From contig JBBDHG010000026.1 in assembly GCA_037951165.1 (NCBI GenBank), forward strand, positions 5,845,501 to 5,909,500: a DNA stretch of 64,000 bases, written 5' to 3'. A program made the position numbers and the translations under genes. The stretch is from Lophius americanus. Its lineage: Eukaryota > Chordata > Actinopteri > Lophiiformes > Lophiidae. This document shows, one piece after another, positions 33,848-44,735 of the stretch (position 1 is the stretch's first letter; each line of letters starts with the position of its first letter). The notes under the pieces were generated by a model that saw only the letters and a list, made by a program, of their open reading frames with translations, was not told the origin of the DNA and did no database searches.

Positions 33848-34530
33848 GCAAAGTAAAAGTTTCCCAGCAGAACATTACCTCCATCGGCATGCCTTCCTCC
33901 CATAGTGCATCTTGTTGCAATCTCTTCTCCAGGTAAGCACCACAACTGAACACGACCTTCCACATCATCTTAAAGAAAATGTGATTCATTTGACCAGACC
34001 TTGGTCTTCCAATGGTTCATGTTATTTGTGTTTGTCTACTCTCATTGTTGGTGTCTTCTAATTCCTCGTTTTATCATGTAAAGTACTTTGTAAACTGCTG
34101 TACAAATGGGTTTTATTATTATCAGTGTAATTATCATCATTATTGTTCCATTGTCAGTTTCTGATGCAGACAAACCCATTGTATGCAACTTTGGTAGTGA
34201 ACAGGGTCCAGCCTGAACTTTTTCGGCAGGTTGTGCTACAGTAGCTCATCTGATGGATCAGCCTTCACTCCTAATGTGCCGGTTCACCTGTTGTCCTTTC
34301 CGTAGACCGATTTTGCTTGGCCATGCACACTGCAAACACCCAACAATCTGCAGTTCTGGAGGTGAGCTGACCGAATGTTCCTCGCCATCACCATCTGATC
34401 CTTATCAAATTGGCACAGATCTTCGCTCTTGTCCAATTTCACCTGCGTCCTACATTACCTTCAGGACAAAATGTTGATTTGCTGCATTATATATCCTATG
34501 ATTGGCTATGATGGTATGGCTGAACAGTGT
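33848..34530 (-). mobile_element. Tc1-like relic (family T) with a LINE-tail insertion
   Basis: The minus strand encodes transposase pieces: a WKVVFSCGAYLEKRLQQDAL and MFCWETF stretch at 33850-33985, and the N-terminal part at 34200-34460. In plus reading the order is AGTTTCCCAGCAGAACATTA, CCAGGTAAGCACC, GTGCTACAGTAGCTCATCTG, GGACAAAATGTTGATTTGC. A LINE-like 3' end (GTAAAGTACTTTGTAAACTG...TTATTATTAT) at about 34070-34165 interrupts it. The end next to the family G copy is missing, as though that repeat had inserted into or replaced it. Confidence 0.75.
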
Positions 34531-35429
34531 ATGTCTATCTCTGTGGATGTTGTTTTTCCTGATGGATTTTTGGCTTGTTGTCATGGACTTTAAGCTGATG
34601 ATATTTAATTGATTAATGTTGTCTTTCCTTCATCCTCCTCCTCCTTGCCTCTATCTGGAGTTGTCAGCGTTTGGGTTGTATTTTAAACAGCACCAAACAA
34701 AGACAAGAGCAATCTACCATAACCGTTGTAATTTCCAGGAAATCTCTGCATCATTACATTTCTTGTACTTCTTTATTATCCTGGAACAATATGTCCCCAA
34801 GTGGATACTTTCAATTATATATTCTAATCCAGCCGCTTGCGCTCTCATTAGTAACCGTGGAAACGGATGTAATCTGGTGCTCGTTATTGTGTGACAATCT
34901 GACTGTGATTTCCACATGAGATGAATGCTGCGTGTGTGTGTTTGCATCCACTTTGCATTCGCCCATATGTTTAAGACCGGGGGCTCTCACCACACACATC
35001 CACAAGAGAGGAAGTGCCAAACGTTCCACTTCCTGTGTGTCTGGGTCCGTCTCTGAAGCTGTGGCCAGACGCAGAGCAGGCCGGCAGACAGCGCTGAGGT
35101 GTTTGGTTCTCCTGAAAGCTCATGAAAAGCTTAACCCTCCGCTCATTCTCTACGTCTCTCCCCTCCGTAACCTTCCTATACGACTCCCCTCCTTCAAGCC
35201 ACTCCTGCCACCTATAGAAGAGGGTCCATTCCGTTGCACACAGGTTGAGTGCCCCAATGACCTCCAGGGCTAATAAAAAAACCTTCAAATTCTCCCCCTC
35301 CAGCCTCACTGCACCCCATTAGTTATAGAAAAGGCTGCTACCTCACCCTCCTCCTCCTCTTCGTCTTTACTGCCCTCCCTCCTTCTTCAGTAGCTCTCCT
35401 GCTGCGATGCGGTTGGTTCTTTTGATCTG
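34531..35429. other. Unassigned non-coding stretch
   Basis: Repeat-poor with chance frames at 34616-35309 on both strands; no domain seen. Confidence 0.4.
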
Positions 35430-35830
35430 GTCCAGTGCTCTAATTAGAAGGAAGTGAAGTGTAGGCCAGTGGGGTCACCATTACCCGCGACCCCTCTCAT
35501 CGACCACTCCAAATGTCGTTAGGGAGTGAGACGTTCTCACGCCGTTGACCCGCTGGCCGCAATGGCGGGGGGATCTGGATCGCGTTAGGGACCCCCGTAA
35601 AAATCAGGCACAATTTACATCCAATTTGAGCCGCTGCAGAGGTCAGTGTGCGGTGTCTCGTTAGTGTCCAACTGGGGAGGGCAAGGGGGAACCGTATTAC
35701 TGCCGGACCGAACTGGCAGAACCCTCGTTAAGGCCGCCCGGCTGGCTTAAGGTTAGGAGTTCATCATTGAGCCCGAGGGAGACCATTTCTCATAAAGGTA
35801 AGAGAATTGCGAATTAAAGTGCCAGACTTG
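35430..35830. other. CpG-rich, repeat-free segment
   Basis: Unusually rich in CpG for this window (GCCGTTGACCCGCTGGCCGC, TGGATCGCGTTAGGGACC, CCGGACCGAACTGGCAG) and without simple repeats. CTCTAATTAGAAGG at 35439 holds a homeodomain-type TAATTA core. This may be a small CpG island or a conserved element; no start codon with a credible frame and no splice-flanked exon is visible. Confidence 0.4.
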
Positions 35831-37295
35831 TCAAGAAAGCCTGGATTGGGACTTCAAGAGTTAGGGGGTTGAACATAAAGGGAAGCACCGGGCCAGACAT
35901 AGCTGAAGGATTTATCACAAAAGCAATAACTTGGATTTGAAGTTGGAGATTTGTCATAAAGGCAATGATTGGGCTTAGTTAGTGGATAAGAGTGATGAAA
36001 CAACATGTATGACTACTTGCTTTTGATCATGGTTGTAAAGTAGCAGGGGCTTACTGTGTGTGTTGAGGGATAATGTGTCATTACTTGAGGGATGTGAGTC
36101 ACCAGAACAGGCCGGAGCCACATAAACTAACAGACTGGAGGGAAAAATGAACGCTAATCACACTTTGACTTTGCTTGTTAAGGGTATTTCCTCTTGCTCA
36201 CTCAAACTCCCAGAGTGATTAAATCTCCCAAAAGCCCATCCAATCCCCGTAGTACCACAGCTTGAATAAAGGGATCCTGGCAGGCGGTGCACGTACACAC
36301 ACACTACACGTGCACTTAAATGCACACAATTAGCTTCATCTCCTGCATGTTTACCTGGCCGAGAAGCATATGTGTGTGCATGATCACTCTGAGCTTCCTG
36401 AAAGGGAACATAGGAGGGAGGGAGAGGGGGGATTGGTTTTAAGGTAACACATCAAAGCTGGAGGGATATTTTACTTTGGATAGGGTAAGAACACATCAAA
36501 CGACAGATTCTGCCCCCCCCTGCCTCCCCGTCCCTCACTCTGCATTGTGTCGCACTTAAATTAAGGGGGTTGGGCGAAAAATCCATATATCTAGCTAGAA
36601 AATGTCTCCTCGCTGACAATTCAAAGACATACCCAGGGTGGGATGCAATGATTTATTTAATACGCATGGGTACATGTTCCCATACTCTCATTATATTCTC
36701 GATCCCAAATTGGGGCGATATTGCCAAATTGCAGGGCGGAGCTCTGTATACTCTGTTTGCCCAAGGTGGTGAGTGAGGTTCAGGTGTTCACAGGTGTGTT
36801 CTTCTACTGAAGGGGCAACATTGATGATTTACGGCGTTCTCTGGTGAAACGCGGAGGTGCTTCATGTAATTTTCATGTCAAAGATTCTTCTCAGCATAAC
36901 TGCGTAGATATCGAGGATATGTGTGTACGTCTATGAGGAGCAGCGTGCACGCCGTGTTCAGTGTCTGGCTGTCAAGCAGAGAGTTGATTTAGGTGGATTA
37001 TGTTAAGCCATACCTGCTCAGTGTCTGCCTCCAGATGATCTCTGAGCCGACTTATGGAACAAGGCCAGGCCACCCTCAGCTGGGAGCGGAAGTTCCCTGA
37101 AAACCGTGGATTCTTCAGGGAATAATAGGCAAAGGAGAGGAGTTAATCACTGGAGAGAGTGGTGAAACACTTTCTCGGTTTTTTTCCTCATGCTTTGAAA
37201 AGTGGTTTCACATTATGGGAAAAAAAGTTTTATTCACGCTTTGACTGGGTTAGAAATGAAAAATTAATACCATTCTGATATCTGCCTATTTAATA
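35831..37295. other. Unassigned non-coding stretch
   Basis: Mostly unique sequence. At 36570-36830 there is a block (GGGATGCAATGATTTATTTA, GCAGGGCGGAGCTCTGTATA, CTACTGAAGGGGCAAC) that reads like a dispersed fish repeat, but I cannot name it. Confidence 0.35.
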
Positions 37296-37379
37296 TATAC
37301 ACAGATAAGCCAGAACATTATACCACTGAAAGGTGACGTTAGAATAGTTTTACTTATTTCAATACCATTAGACTTAATC

Positions 37380-37765
37380 TTAGACATACTTTAATGATCC
37401 AAAAATAGGAAATTTACTTGGTGGAGCAGCAGCAGTTTGATACATACATATATACACTTCACATACACAACGCCAAGATAAAAATAAAAACAAGAATATA
37501 AATATGTCTGTGGGGTGTGTGAGAGTCTTCTCTACGCCGAGTAGAGCTGTGCAAGTCGCATGCTGTTAGCAAGTAGCAATGAGGTAGATGAGGGCAAAAT
37601 TAGGGCAATAGCATTTGCAAAAATAATTGTGGTTGGCTTCAATTCAGGTGAATTTAGACGGGTCATCTGTTAGAAAGGATTGGGTCATTGTAGAGGGTTA
37701 TAGCTGTGGGCAGGAAACTGTCCTTGTCAAAGTGGAGCAGGGTGAGTCCGGGAGAAAGAGCTCTG
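37380..37765 (-). mobile_element. LINE 3' fragment nested in a Tc1 relic
   Basis: GACATACTTTAATGATCC at 37383 is a decayed form of the Rex1/L2-type LINE 3' end (reverse complement of GGGATCAATAAAGTATGTC). At 37700-37765 GGTTATAGCTGTGGGCAGGA, CTGTCCTTGTCAAAG and GTGAGTCCGGGAG fit the upstream part of the same LINE family. The insertion separates the left end of the Tc1 relic from its transposase, so it is younger than that relic. Confidence 0.6.
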
Positions 37766-37776
37766 GTGTCAGCCCG

Positions 37777-37956
37777 ATGAAGCATGTGAAGGGTCATATT
37801 GTAATGGCTAGACGATTCGGTCAGATCATCTCCAGATCTCCAGGTCTTGTTGGGTGTTCTTGGTGTGCAGTACTTAGAACCTACCTAAGTGGTCTAACGA
37901 AGGAACAACAAGATTGCAGGTTCCCAAGGTCTGATGGATTCACGACAGCCGCCTAA
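37777..37956 (+). pseudogene. Tc1-like transposase, N-terminal fragment
   Basis: Sixty codons on the plus strand match the start of the family T transposase: KHVKGHIVMARRFGQIIS, then LVGCSWCAVLRTY. These correspond to the first helix-turn-helix (family form KGQIVMARRLGQSIS...LVGCSRSAV). The real start codon and first ten residues were displaced by the nested LINE. Downstream similarity continues out of frame for about 70 bp. Non-functional. Confidence 0.75.
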
Positions 37957-38133
37957 GATGTCTGATCCGACAGAAGAGCTGTTGTAGCACCAATTGCTTG
38001 AAAAGTAAATTTGGGTTTTGTTAGAAAGGTGTAAGAATGCAGAAAGTGTGTCACAGTACTGACTTGGTAGCACAAGAAAATACCTTAACAATATCAGGGA
38101 AGTGGTTTTAATGTTATGGCTGATTGATGTATA

Positions 38134-39468
38134 AGAAAAGGATTCAACTCTAATGTGAAAGATCAAGATTTCTGCCATATGAATGCAAAAAATAATAATA
38201 ATTAAATTTGAGGAACTTTAGTCAGGTTAGTATTGTGAAGGTTCTATTGTGTCCGCATTTTCCTCAGTGGTTTACAAGAATTCTGCAACACTGCTTTCCT
38301 GTAAAGGTCCAAAAATGTTTTGACGACTGAAAAACCTCCCATGTTGTTTTACAAGAACTTGGGGGAGTAGACACTGAAAGATATGGTTACGGAAGATTGA
38401 TGGACATTAGGGAGAGAGAAATCTCTCCTAACTCACTATGTGAAAGCAGTAAGCATAATTAAATATTTTTGGGGGATTGTTCCTTTAAACAAGCTTTAAA
38501 TAGAGAGACATATCCAAGCAGGAGTTATTTGCTGCCGGTAACATTTTATTCTGTCAACCGAACCAGAGCAGCGCTGCTGGTTACAGCAGCGGAAAACTGT
38601 CCGCTGCTGGCAGGCCGGAAAACTGTAATTCCTCGAAAGCCAAGATCAGGAATAGTTGTTTAATGAAAACCATTGCGTCACCCTCCCCTTTCCCAAAAAC
38701 TATGACCAGGACGCTCTCTCTGACGGTATCTGCCCTTTCTTTGCAGTGACTCTGCCTGACACACGCTCCTTTGTACCGAGCACAAATATATTCATCAGCG
38801 ATGATTTGTTGGCAGTCCTCATGGAACAACTGCTCTTCCAACCATTCTCTGGAATTGTGAGGGGTTGGAAAATCACTGGAGGGAAAGGAAGTGAAAGAGG
38901 TGGTGGAACAATGATAGAGAAAGAAGTCTGGGACTGGAAGGCGACCTGATTCTAAACTGGGAAAGTTCTGACCTCTCTTCCTCCAGCGGTGGCTGCCGTG
39001 TTGCTCTTGAGCAAGGACAGCTCTTCAGGGTTGCGTGAGACTTTGGTGGGTGAAATCCCGTCCACAAATCCCCTGCCTTAACAGTTTTTCCTTGAACACA
39101 GTCCACCTCTGTTGCTAATGCTTTGCATGAGTAGAATTATCATCCCCGCCAGTGCAGATAAAAGAGCAGAGTCCTCTGGAGCTAATGCCCGAGCTGCTGT
39201 TTGATCCTGATAAAACACCCGGCCAGATAACGCGCACACTCACACACCCACTGTCTCTACCCTTGGCAGGAAGTTATTCATTCATTCTCATAATCAGGCA
39301 AACATCGCCGCTCCCTGCTTCTCCCTAGATGTGGTATGTGGACAAAAGTAAAGGGACTGTTGGGGAAAAGGGATATGAGGAAATTACATCCAATTGGCAG
39401 TTTAACAAAATGATACAGTCGTGATTTGAGTTAATCTTCAGCGTACTTCCTACTTCTATTTCCCTTCA
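38134..39468. other. Unassigned non-coding stretch with a 10-bp hairpin
   Basis: CAGCAGCGGA at 38584-38593 is inverted at 38600-38609 around a 6-base loop, and GGAAAACTGT occurs twice nearby. The sequence is otherwise unique, with no domain in the chance frames. Confidence 0.4.
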
Positions 39469-41330
39469 TTAGGGCCCGAGCGTCAAGGGTGTCCTGAAAG
39501 GACCCCGGCACCAGTGGAACACTTTGTTTTTTGGATTCATTTTGTATTATATTTCTCATTTTTGTATGCATTGTTAGGGGCGTGGGATACTTGAAGAAAA
39601 TGAAGAAAAGGTATAAACTTTTTAGAAGCTGCAAAATTTTATTGCAGAACTTGGCGAAGCAAAACATCTCCCCAAGAACTTAAATACACACACACAATAT
39701 ATATATTTCAATAGTGAAGAGGTTGTCTAATTTTAAGCAAATTTCAGTCAAAGATTGAAATAAATTTGCTAATTTTCCTAGTCTACAGTTTTTTGAACTA
39801 GCATAAAGCTAGTTAGGATTACCATTCATAGACCTTAATGGGTCCCAAAACCAGAGACAAATGTTGTTCCTTTTCGGCTTTTTAAAAGCAATAAAAACTC
39901 ACTTTGACTTTGAGTGTTTTAGTCTCTCATTTGAGCTAACCTTAAGTAGATACACCTTATGCTACGACACCAGTTTTAGCCAGTAACAGAGTTTTTGCAA
40001 TTTATAAAAGATCTCATTTCATAAAACTACGTTTTGATAATCGTCTGCAAAACAAAAGCTATTGTTTGGATGTCAGTCAGGTACTTGACATTAACACCAC
40101 AGAAGATGGGGGACTAGGAAGTGTACAGGATCATCTTATCACAGTAAAGGTGCAGCAACTCCACTTTTTGATGGGGTGCCATTGTTTTAGTTGTTCTTCT
40201 GTCCGCATGTTTTTTAGGCTGAAATCGTAATAGTTATATGTGAGGTGACATCCACATTTTTACAAAAATTGTGAGGTCCCAGTTTGGAAAATCTAGAACC
40301 AGCCTTGAAAAGTTTGTGTTTTCAGGCTTCCAATATGTTGTCATGCAAAAGAAAACCCAAACAGCAGCACTTGTTTACCGTTTTAAGTGAAATCACTTCA
40401 AAGGGTCTGTTCTTATGTTTGCTTAATATGTCATGAAAAAATTTACCACTAAAAGATTTAAAAATATTCCTAAATATATAATTATTAACTAAAACTAAAT
40501 CTTTTTATTTTTACAATGAAAAATATGCATAACAATATCATTATTTTCTCCAGAATATAATGAGACTTGGATCCGAAAAACAAAAACTATTGGTGCCATG
40601 ATGTTGGTCATCTCAAACGTAGCATGACATTGGGGTTTTTTCCCCAATTTTTGGAGTTAGCAAATGAACTTTACAACTCAATCTTGAAATATTCTGAAAT
40701 GTTTTGCCCCTGGAATTTGCATCAGAGAAACAGGAAGTTGTTATTCAGGAGTTTCTTGACAGTTCACAAATATTGTTACACTCATCCAAAGTGGTTGGGA
40801 TCTATGAGGGGTTTCAGGACAGCGTGTGAAAAATGGCTCCACAGCGTCGCCTAGAAAAATAAATAGAAGCTTTCCCTGCTTACGCTTCACTTAGAAATAT
40901 GTTCTATTTGTATCCTATCAGGATCTAAAAATAGCCTCTTAGTACCTTGACCAAGCACGAAGTCAGCTTTTTTGAGATGGGTTTTTTATTTTTTCGATTT
41001 AGAGGTGGTCTACTTTTTTGAACCTTTTATCCTGATTGGTTTAAAATTTGGGTCATTGCAGTTTCAACATCATTATAATAGAAACATTGTCAAAGGTTCA
41101 TTCATAACCCAAACGGTGGCGCCTTGATGGTGTGACCAATGTTGACATTTCAGCCTGAAAGAGGAAGCTGCTACAACTCCGCTGCCTGTCGTACAATCTA
41201 AATGAAACTTAACTGGTGGAATGAAAGGTCCGCCCTGAAGACATTTATATTACAATTTCAGGTTACAGTGAGGGTGCCACCTGCTATAAACAGGAAGTAA
41301 GCCTCATAGGACAATGAGTTTTTGATATTT
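39469..41330 (+). repeat. About 2-kb non-coding repeat starting with GGGCCCGAGC
   Basis: The region opens with TTAGGGCCCGAGCGTCAAGG and runs through blocks I recognise as co-occurring in many teleost genomes: AAAACAAAAGCTATTGTTTG with GATGTCAGTCAG, GAGGTCCCAGTTTGGAAAAT with CTAGAACCAGCCT, CTTCCAATATGTTGTCATGC, and near the end ATAAACAGGAAGTAAGCC. It has no open frame of note (a 95-codon frame at 40567-40854 has no domain) and no terminal repeats I can see. It is probably a non-autonomous mobile element of unknown class; the end is uncertain and may reach 41580. Confidence 0.55.
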
Positions 41331-42624
41331 CAGGGAGTGGTCTTCTCTGGAAGAAACAGGTAAGTAGTGGGTTTTTTCTTCCATGGCCACACAGTGAACA
41401 ATGGAAGTGACATTGCAATCCTTCCAGTTTGTATAATGCATGAAATTTATTACCGTGACCTCTGGCAGGTGTCCGGTAGCTGTAGGCACACCCTGACTAG
41501 TGAGGCTGTTTACAACTCTAATATTCTTGAGAGGAGGTTTGATTCTTGAGTCACTCTCTGCTCTCCTACCTTTCATTTAGAAAAATACATTTCAACAAAG
41601 TAAATATAAATTGAATAATTGTTGTTTTATGTTAACTAGTGAAAAATACTTATTTAGATAAGACTGCTTCTTAAAAAAATGTTCTAGGTATTTATCAGGC
41701 GGCAGCTGCTTGGATGCAGGGCTGTTTGCATTATCGGTGTCATTGAACCCTTGTCTGAACGTCGACCCTCACATGTCGCCTCCGGGCCTGTGCAGCCATC
41801 AGATCCCCCGCTGCCCACCAGAGGTGCTTTGTTGTTACGGACACCCCTCACCTGAGAGAGTTGAAGCCAAACACTTCTGCATCATGCGAAAGAGCCTCTG
41901 ACACTCACTCTGTCACACACACCTCCTCTCACCTATCATCCTGGAGCAAACACACCTGAACACCCGATACTGTTGAGTCAGGCCTCCACTCGCTTTTCAT
42001 CTCTTCAACCGCCCCGCTCTCTTTCTTTCCCGTTCTCTTATTCCTTTTTTTCTCTTCTTTTTTTTATGAACGGCTTTAGGGTGCGGGCAGAAAAATGACA
42101 GTGAGAGACAGCTGACAGCTCTTTTTGTCTTCTTCTACTTTCATGGGACATATACACAAGAAGACGGAGCTGGGTTTGCTTGGAAACAAGTCTCTACACC
42201 CAAACACACACACTTATTCAGTGACCCTTACACTCACCGTCATGACCAAACGCCTAACCCGAACCATAAACCTGAAAACAGAGTCTGACCTTCAATGATC
42301 CGGTTAAGTTGTGAGCTGCTGGTATGAACTCGTTCCAGTTCTCGCTATGTAAACGTTGCCACGTCCTAAAACTTTCAGCACCTTTTCTACTTTGAATAGA
42401 TAAACACATTCAATGAAGCGCCACTCCACACTGCACACACACATAAACAAACACACACGCACGCACGCACACACATAAATACAGACAGATTCATCCAGTA
42501 TGGCCACACTGACCGCTCTAAAGATGCATTGAGGACATGCTAGGTGTTTTCAGACAGACATTGCAAGGTGCCCATGCTGGGACTCTTCATTTATGTAATC
42601 ATCATATCTGCCACTGCTTCCTCT
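41331..42624. other. Non-coding with a CA patch
   Basis: The part at 41331-41580 may still belong to the preceding repeat. At 42195-42300 the phrase ACTTATTCAGTGACCCTTAC followed by CCTAACCCGAACCATAAACC resembles a dispersed fish repeat usually linked to CA arrays, and a CA/CG patch lies at 42436-42478. No gene. Confidence 0.4.
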
Positions 42625-43045
42625 AAAAACCCTTTGTGTAAACTATTTCATGCATCACTTTCAAATTGTATTCCCCCATAGACCTTAATGCGAGGAAGAA
42701 ATGGATTGTGTTTGGGAAAGGTGGTTATATGGTTCTGGCACTAGGGGGAGCTTTATCCTCAAAAGCTATCAGGCCACAATTTGTCATCCATCGGTCCTAT
42801 TTATTCTATTGTAGTCCGTCTATCTTGTATATCTAATATTTTATTCTAAAGGTTCATATTTCACTCACTAGGGGGATCTTTTTTCATACAAAAAAATGCC
42901 CTGTACAAAACTTTGTTTTTTTAACATAACTTCATATTTAATTTGAGGGGTTCAATCAGGGGGATTCCTTGCACAACGCAGTGGATTCGGAACTCTTCGG
43001 GGATATGTCCTCGCTCTTTGGGATGACAACATCGGCCTTGTTGTT
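42625..43045 (+). repeat. Family G dispersed repeat, copy 5
   Basis: Blocks in order: CTATTTCATGCATCACTTTC, CCCCCATAGACCTTAATGCG, CACTAGGGGGAGCTTTATCC, TCACTCACTAGGGGGATC, CAATCAGGGGGATTCCTTGC, GATTCGGAACTCTTCGGGGA. About 420 bp, no coding capacity. Confidence 0.8.
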
Positions 43046-43264
43046 GTTTATTTTACCTTTATTTATACAGGAAGTTCCAACGACGATAAGAATGTCTTCT
43101 ATAAGAGAGACCTGGTCGAGTCAGCAGCCAATAACTTAAGTTAAAATGAAACAATGATGACATGTTATGAAAAAATAAATTTAAAAAATCCCTAATAAGG
43201 AAAGAGCAATTCAGTCAAAGTGAATCTTCAAAATAAATGTCTCCATCACCACATTCTTCATCCG

Positions 43265-43620
43265 ACCATCCATCCATCCATTTTCTGTAACCGGTTATCC
43301 TGTTCTGGGTCACAAGGGCACTGGAGCCTAACCTAGTTGATGTTGGGACGAGAGGCGGAAAACTTCATGACGGGGCCAACATTTAGAGTTAAACAACCGG
43401 TCTCACTCACGTTCACATCTACAGGCAATGTGGACTTACAAATTCACCTATATGGCAGGTTTTTTTAGACGTTGAGGGAAGCCGGTGTGACGGCAAAGAA
43501 CCAACTAAACACTGAACATGAAACTCGGCAGAGAAAGGCCCCAGGTTCCCCGGTGGATTTGACCCCGATCCTTCTTGCTGTGGGTAAACAGTCAACAACA
43601 GGCAACACAGATGGTCGTGT
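43265..43620 (-). mobile_element. L2-like LINE 3' untranslated end
   Basis: The plus strand reads CATCCATCCATCCATTTTCT, then TAACCGGTTATCCTGTTCTG, GGAGCCTAACCTAGTTGATG and, further in, CAGAGAAAGGCCCCAGG and CCGATCCTTCTTGCTGTGGG. This is the standard 3' region of L2-related fish LINEs inverted, with its TGGATGG tail at 43265. Confidence 0.75.
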
Positions 43621-44399
43621 TTTGTTCTGCTTTTCAAGGATTCCATAATGAGTTGCTGTATCTAAGGCTAATTTTTCCAATAGGTTTTTAAAAATGGAGG
43701 TTGACAGTATTACGTTGGCTCGGTTATTCAACCAATCAACTTTCGCAAACGTAATTCATAGCTCGTCATTGTCAAACATCCCCTGGACTGATGTCTGAAA
43801 CAAACAGCCAGACTTCGGTCAGACAATCGGAGGTTGTCTTGGTCTAGATAAAACCAAACCATGGTTAGGTTCATTTCCAGTGTGACACAACTTTTCTGGA
43901 TGCCTCAGCTTTAGGACCAAATACCACCTTATAGAGGCTTCTGCCAATGAACATAAGAAAAAAACTAAAAAGGTTAAAAAATGATTAATGATAGAACATG
44001 AAAGATGAAGAGATTAGTTATTTAAGTCACGTAGTCTTAAAAGGCCAAACAAACAAAATTCAAAGAATCTTTCATTTTTGGGGAGTATGACAGAGAGAGG
44101 ATAACAGAGTAAAGTCCAGCTTACAAGGACTATTGGGCGACACAGTCCACATAGATGATTACAACAGGACGTAGGTCATGAAAAGTTCTTTACAATGTCT
44201 AACCAAAACTAAAAGGATCAATCTTACGCAATGGGACAAAAAGCTAGAGTCTGGTACGGACTTTGAAGTGAGAGAGCGCTTTTAACATGCTCCACAAAAT
44301 GCAGGTCTAAGAACCACAACGGCTGCTAGTTCTCGCAATGTGGATACAATGAAAGGGAGGTTGGAGTTCTTCGAGTTATGAAACCGGCCCTCTAGTCTC
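43621..44399. other. Unassigned non-coding stretch, possible MITE
   Basis: Around 43795-43940 the phrases ACCAAACCATGGTTAGG and TTCCAGTGTGACACAAC resemble non-autonomous DNA elements of fish. No ends are defined. Confidence 0.3.
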
Positions 44400-44735
44400 C
44401 CGAAATCAAGGATTTATCCTCTAGAAGTCCCCAATACCCGGCGTTGTACAAGCAATCCCCCTTAATGAACCCGTGAAATGAAAAGGGAAGTTATGTTTGA
44501 AAAAACAGCATTTTGTATTAAAAAAAACTCCCCCTAGTGAGTAAAATATGAATATAAATCTCCCTCCGATAAAGCTCCCTCTAGTTTTGTAAATAAATGA
44601 CAGACCTTTCCCAGTATCAATCTCTTTCTTCCTCTCACTAAGGTCTATGTTGCTGCAAAGCGTGAAAATTATACTTGACAAAGTTTTGTAGTGATTGCGT
44701 TAAGATAAAGGATCTGTGGCGACGATTATGACAGA
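44400..44735 (-). repeat. Family G dispersed repeat, copy 6
   Basis: In plus reading: GAAGTCCCCAATACCCGGCG, TTGTACAAGCAATCCCCCTT, ACTCCCCCTAGTGAGTAAAA, then at the far end GCGTTAAGATAAAGGATCTG and GGCGACGATTATGAC, the inverse of the usual start. Confidence 0.8.

Larger units (their letters stand above)
37296..38133 (+). mobile_element. Tc1-like relic (family T) with both ends and a nested LINE
   Basis: The left end TATACACAGATAAGCCAGAA (37296 on) and the right end, whose reverse complement starts TATACATCAATCAGCCATAA (38133 back), form terminal inverted repeats of about 32 bp. At 37777-37960 lies the N-terminal part of the transposase in plus orientation. Similarity continues to about 38030 (ATCCGACAGAAGAGCTGTTG, GTTAGAAAGGTGTAAGAATG). 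The whole catalytic half is gone. Between the left end and the transposase a LINE 3' piece is inserted. Confidence 0.8.
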
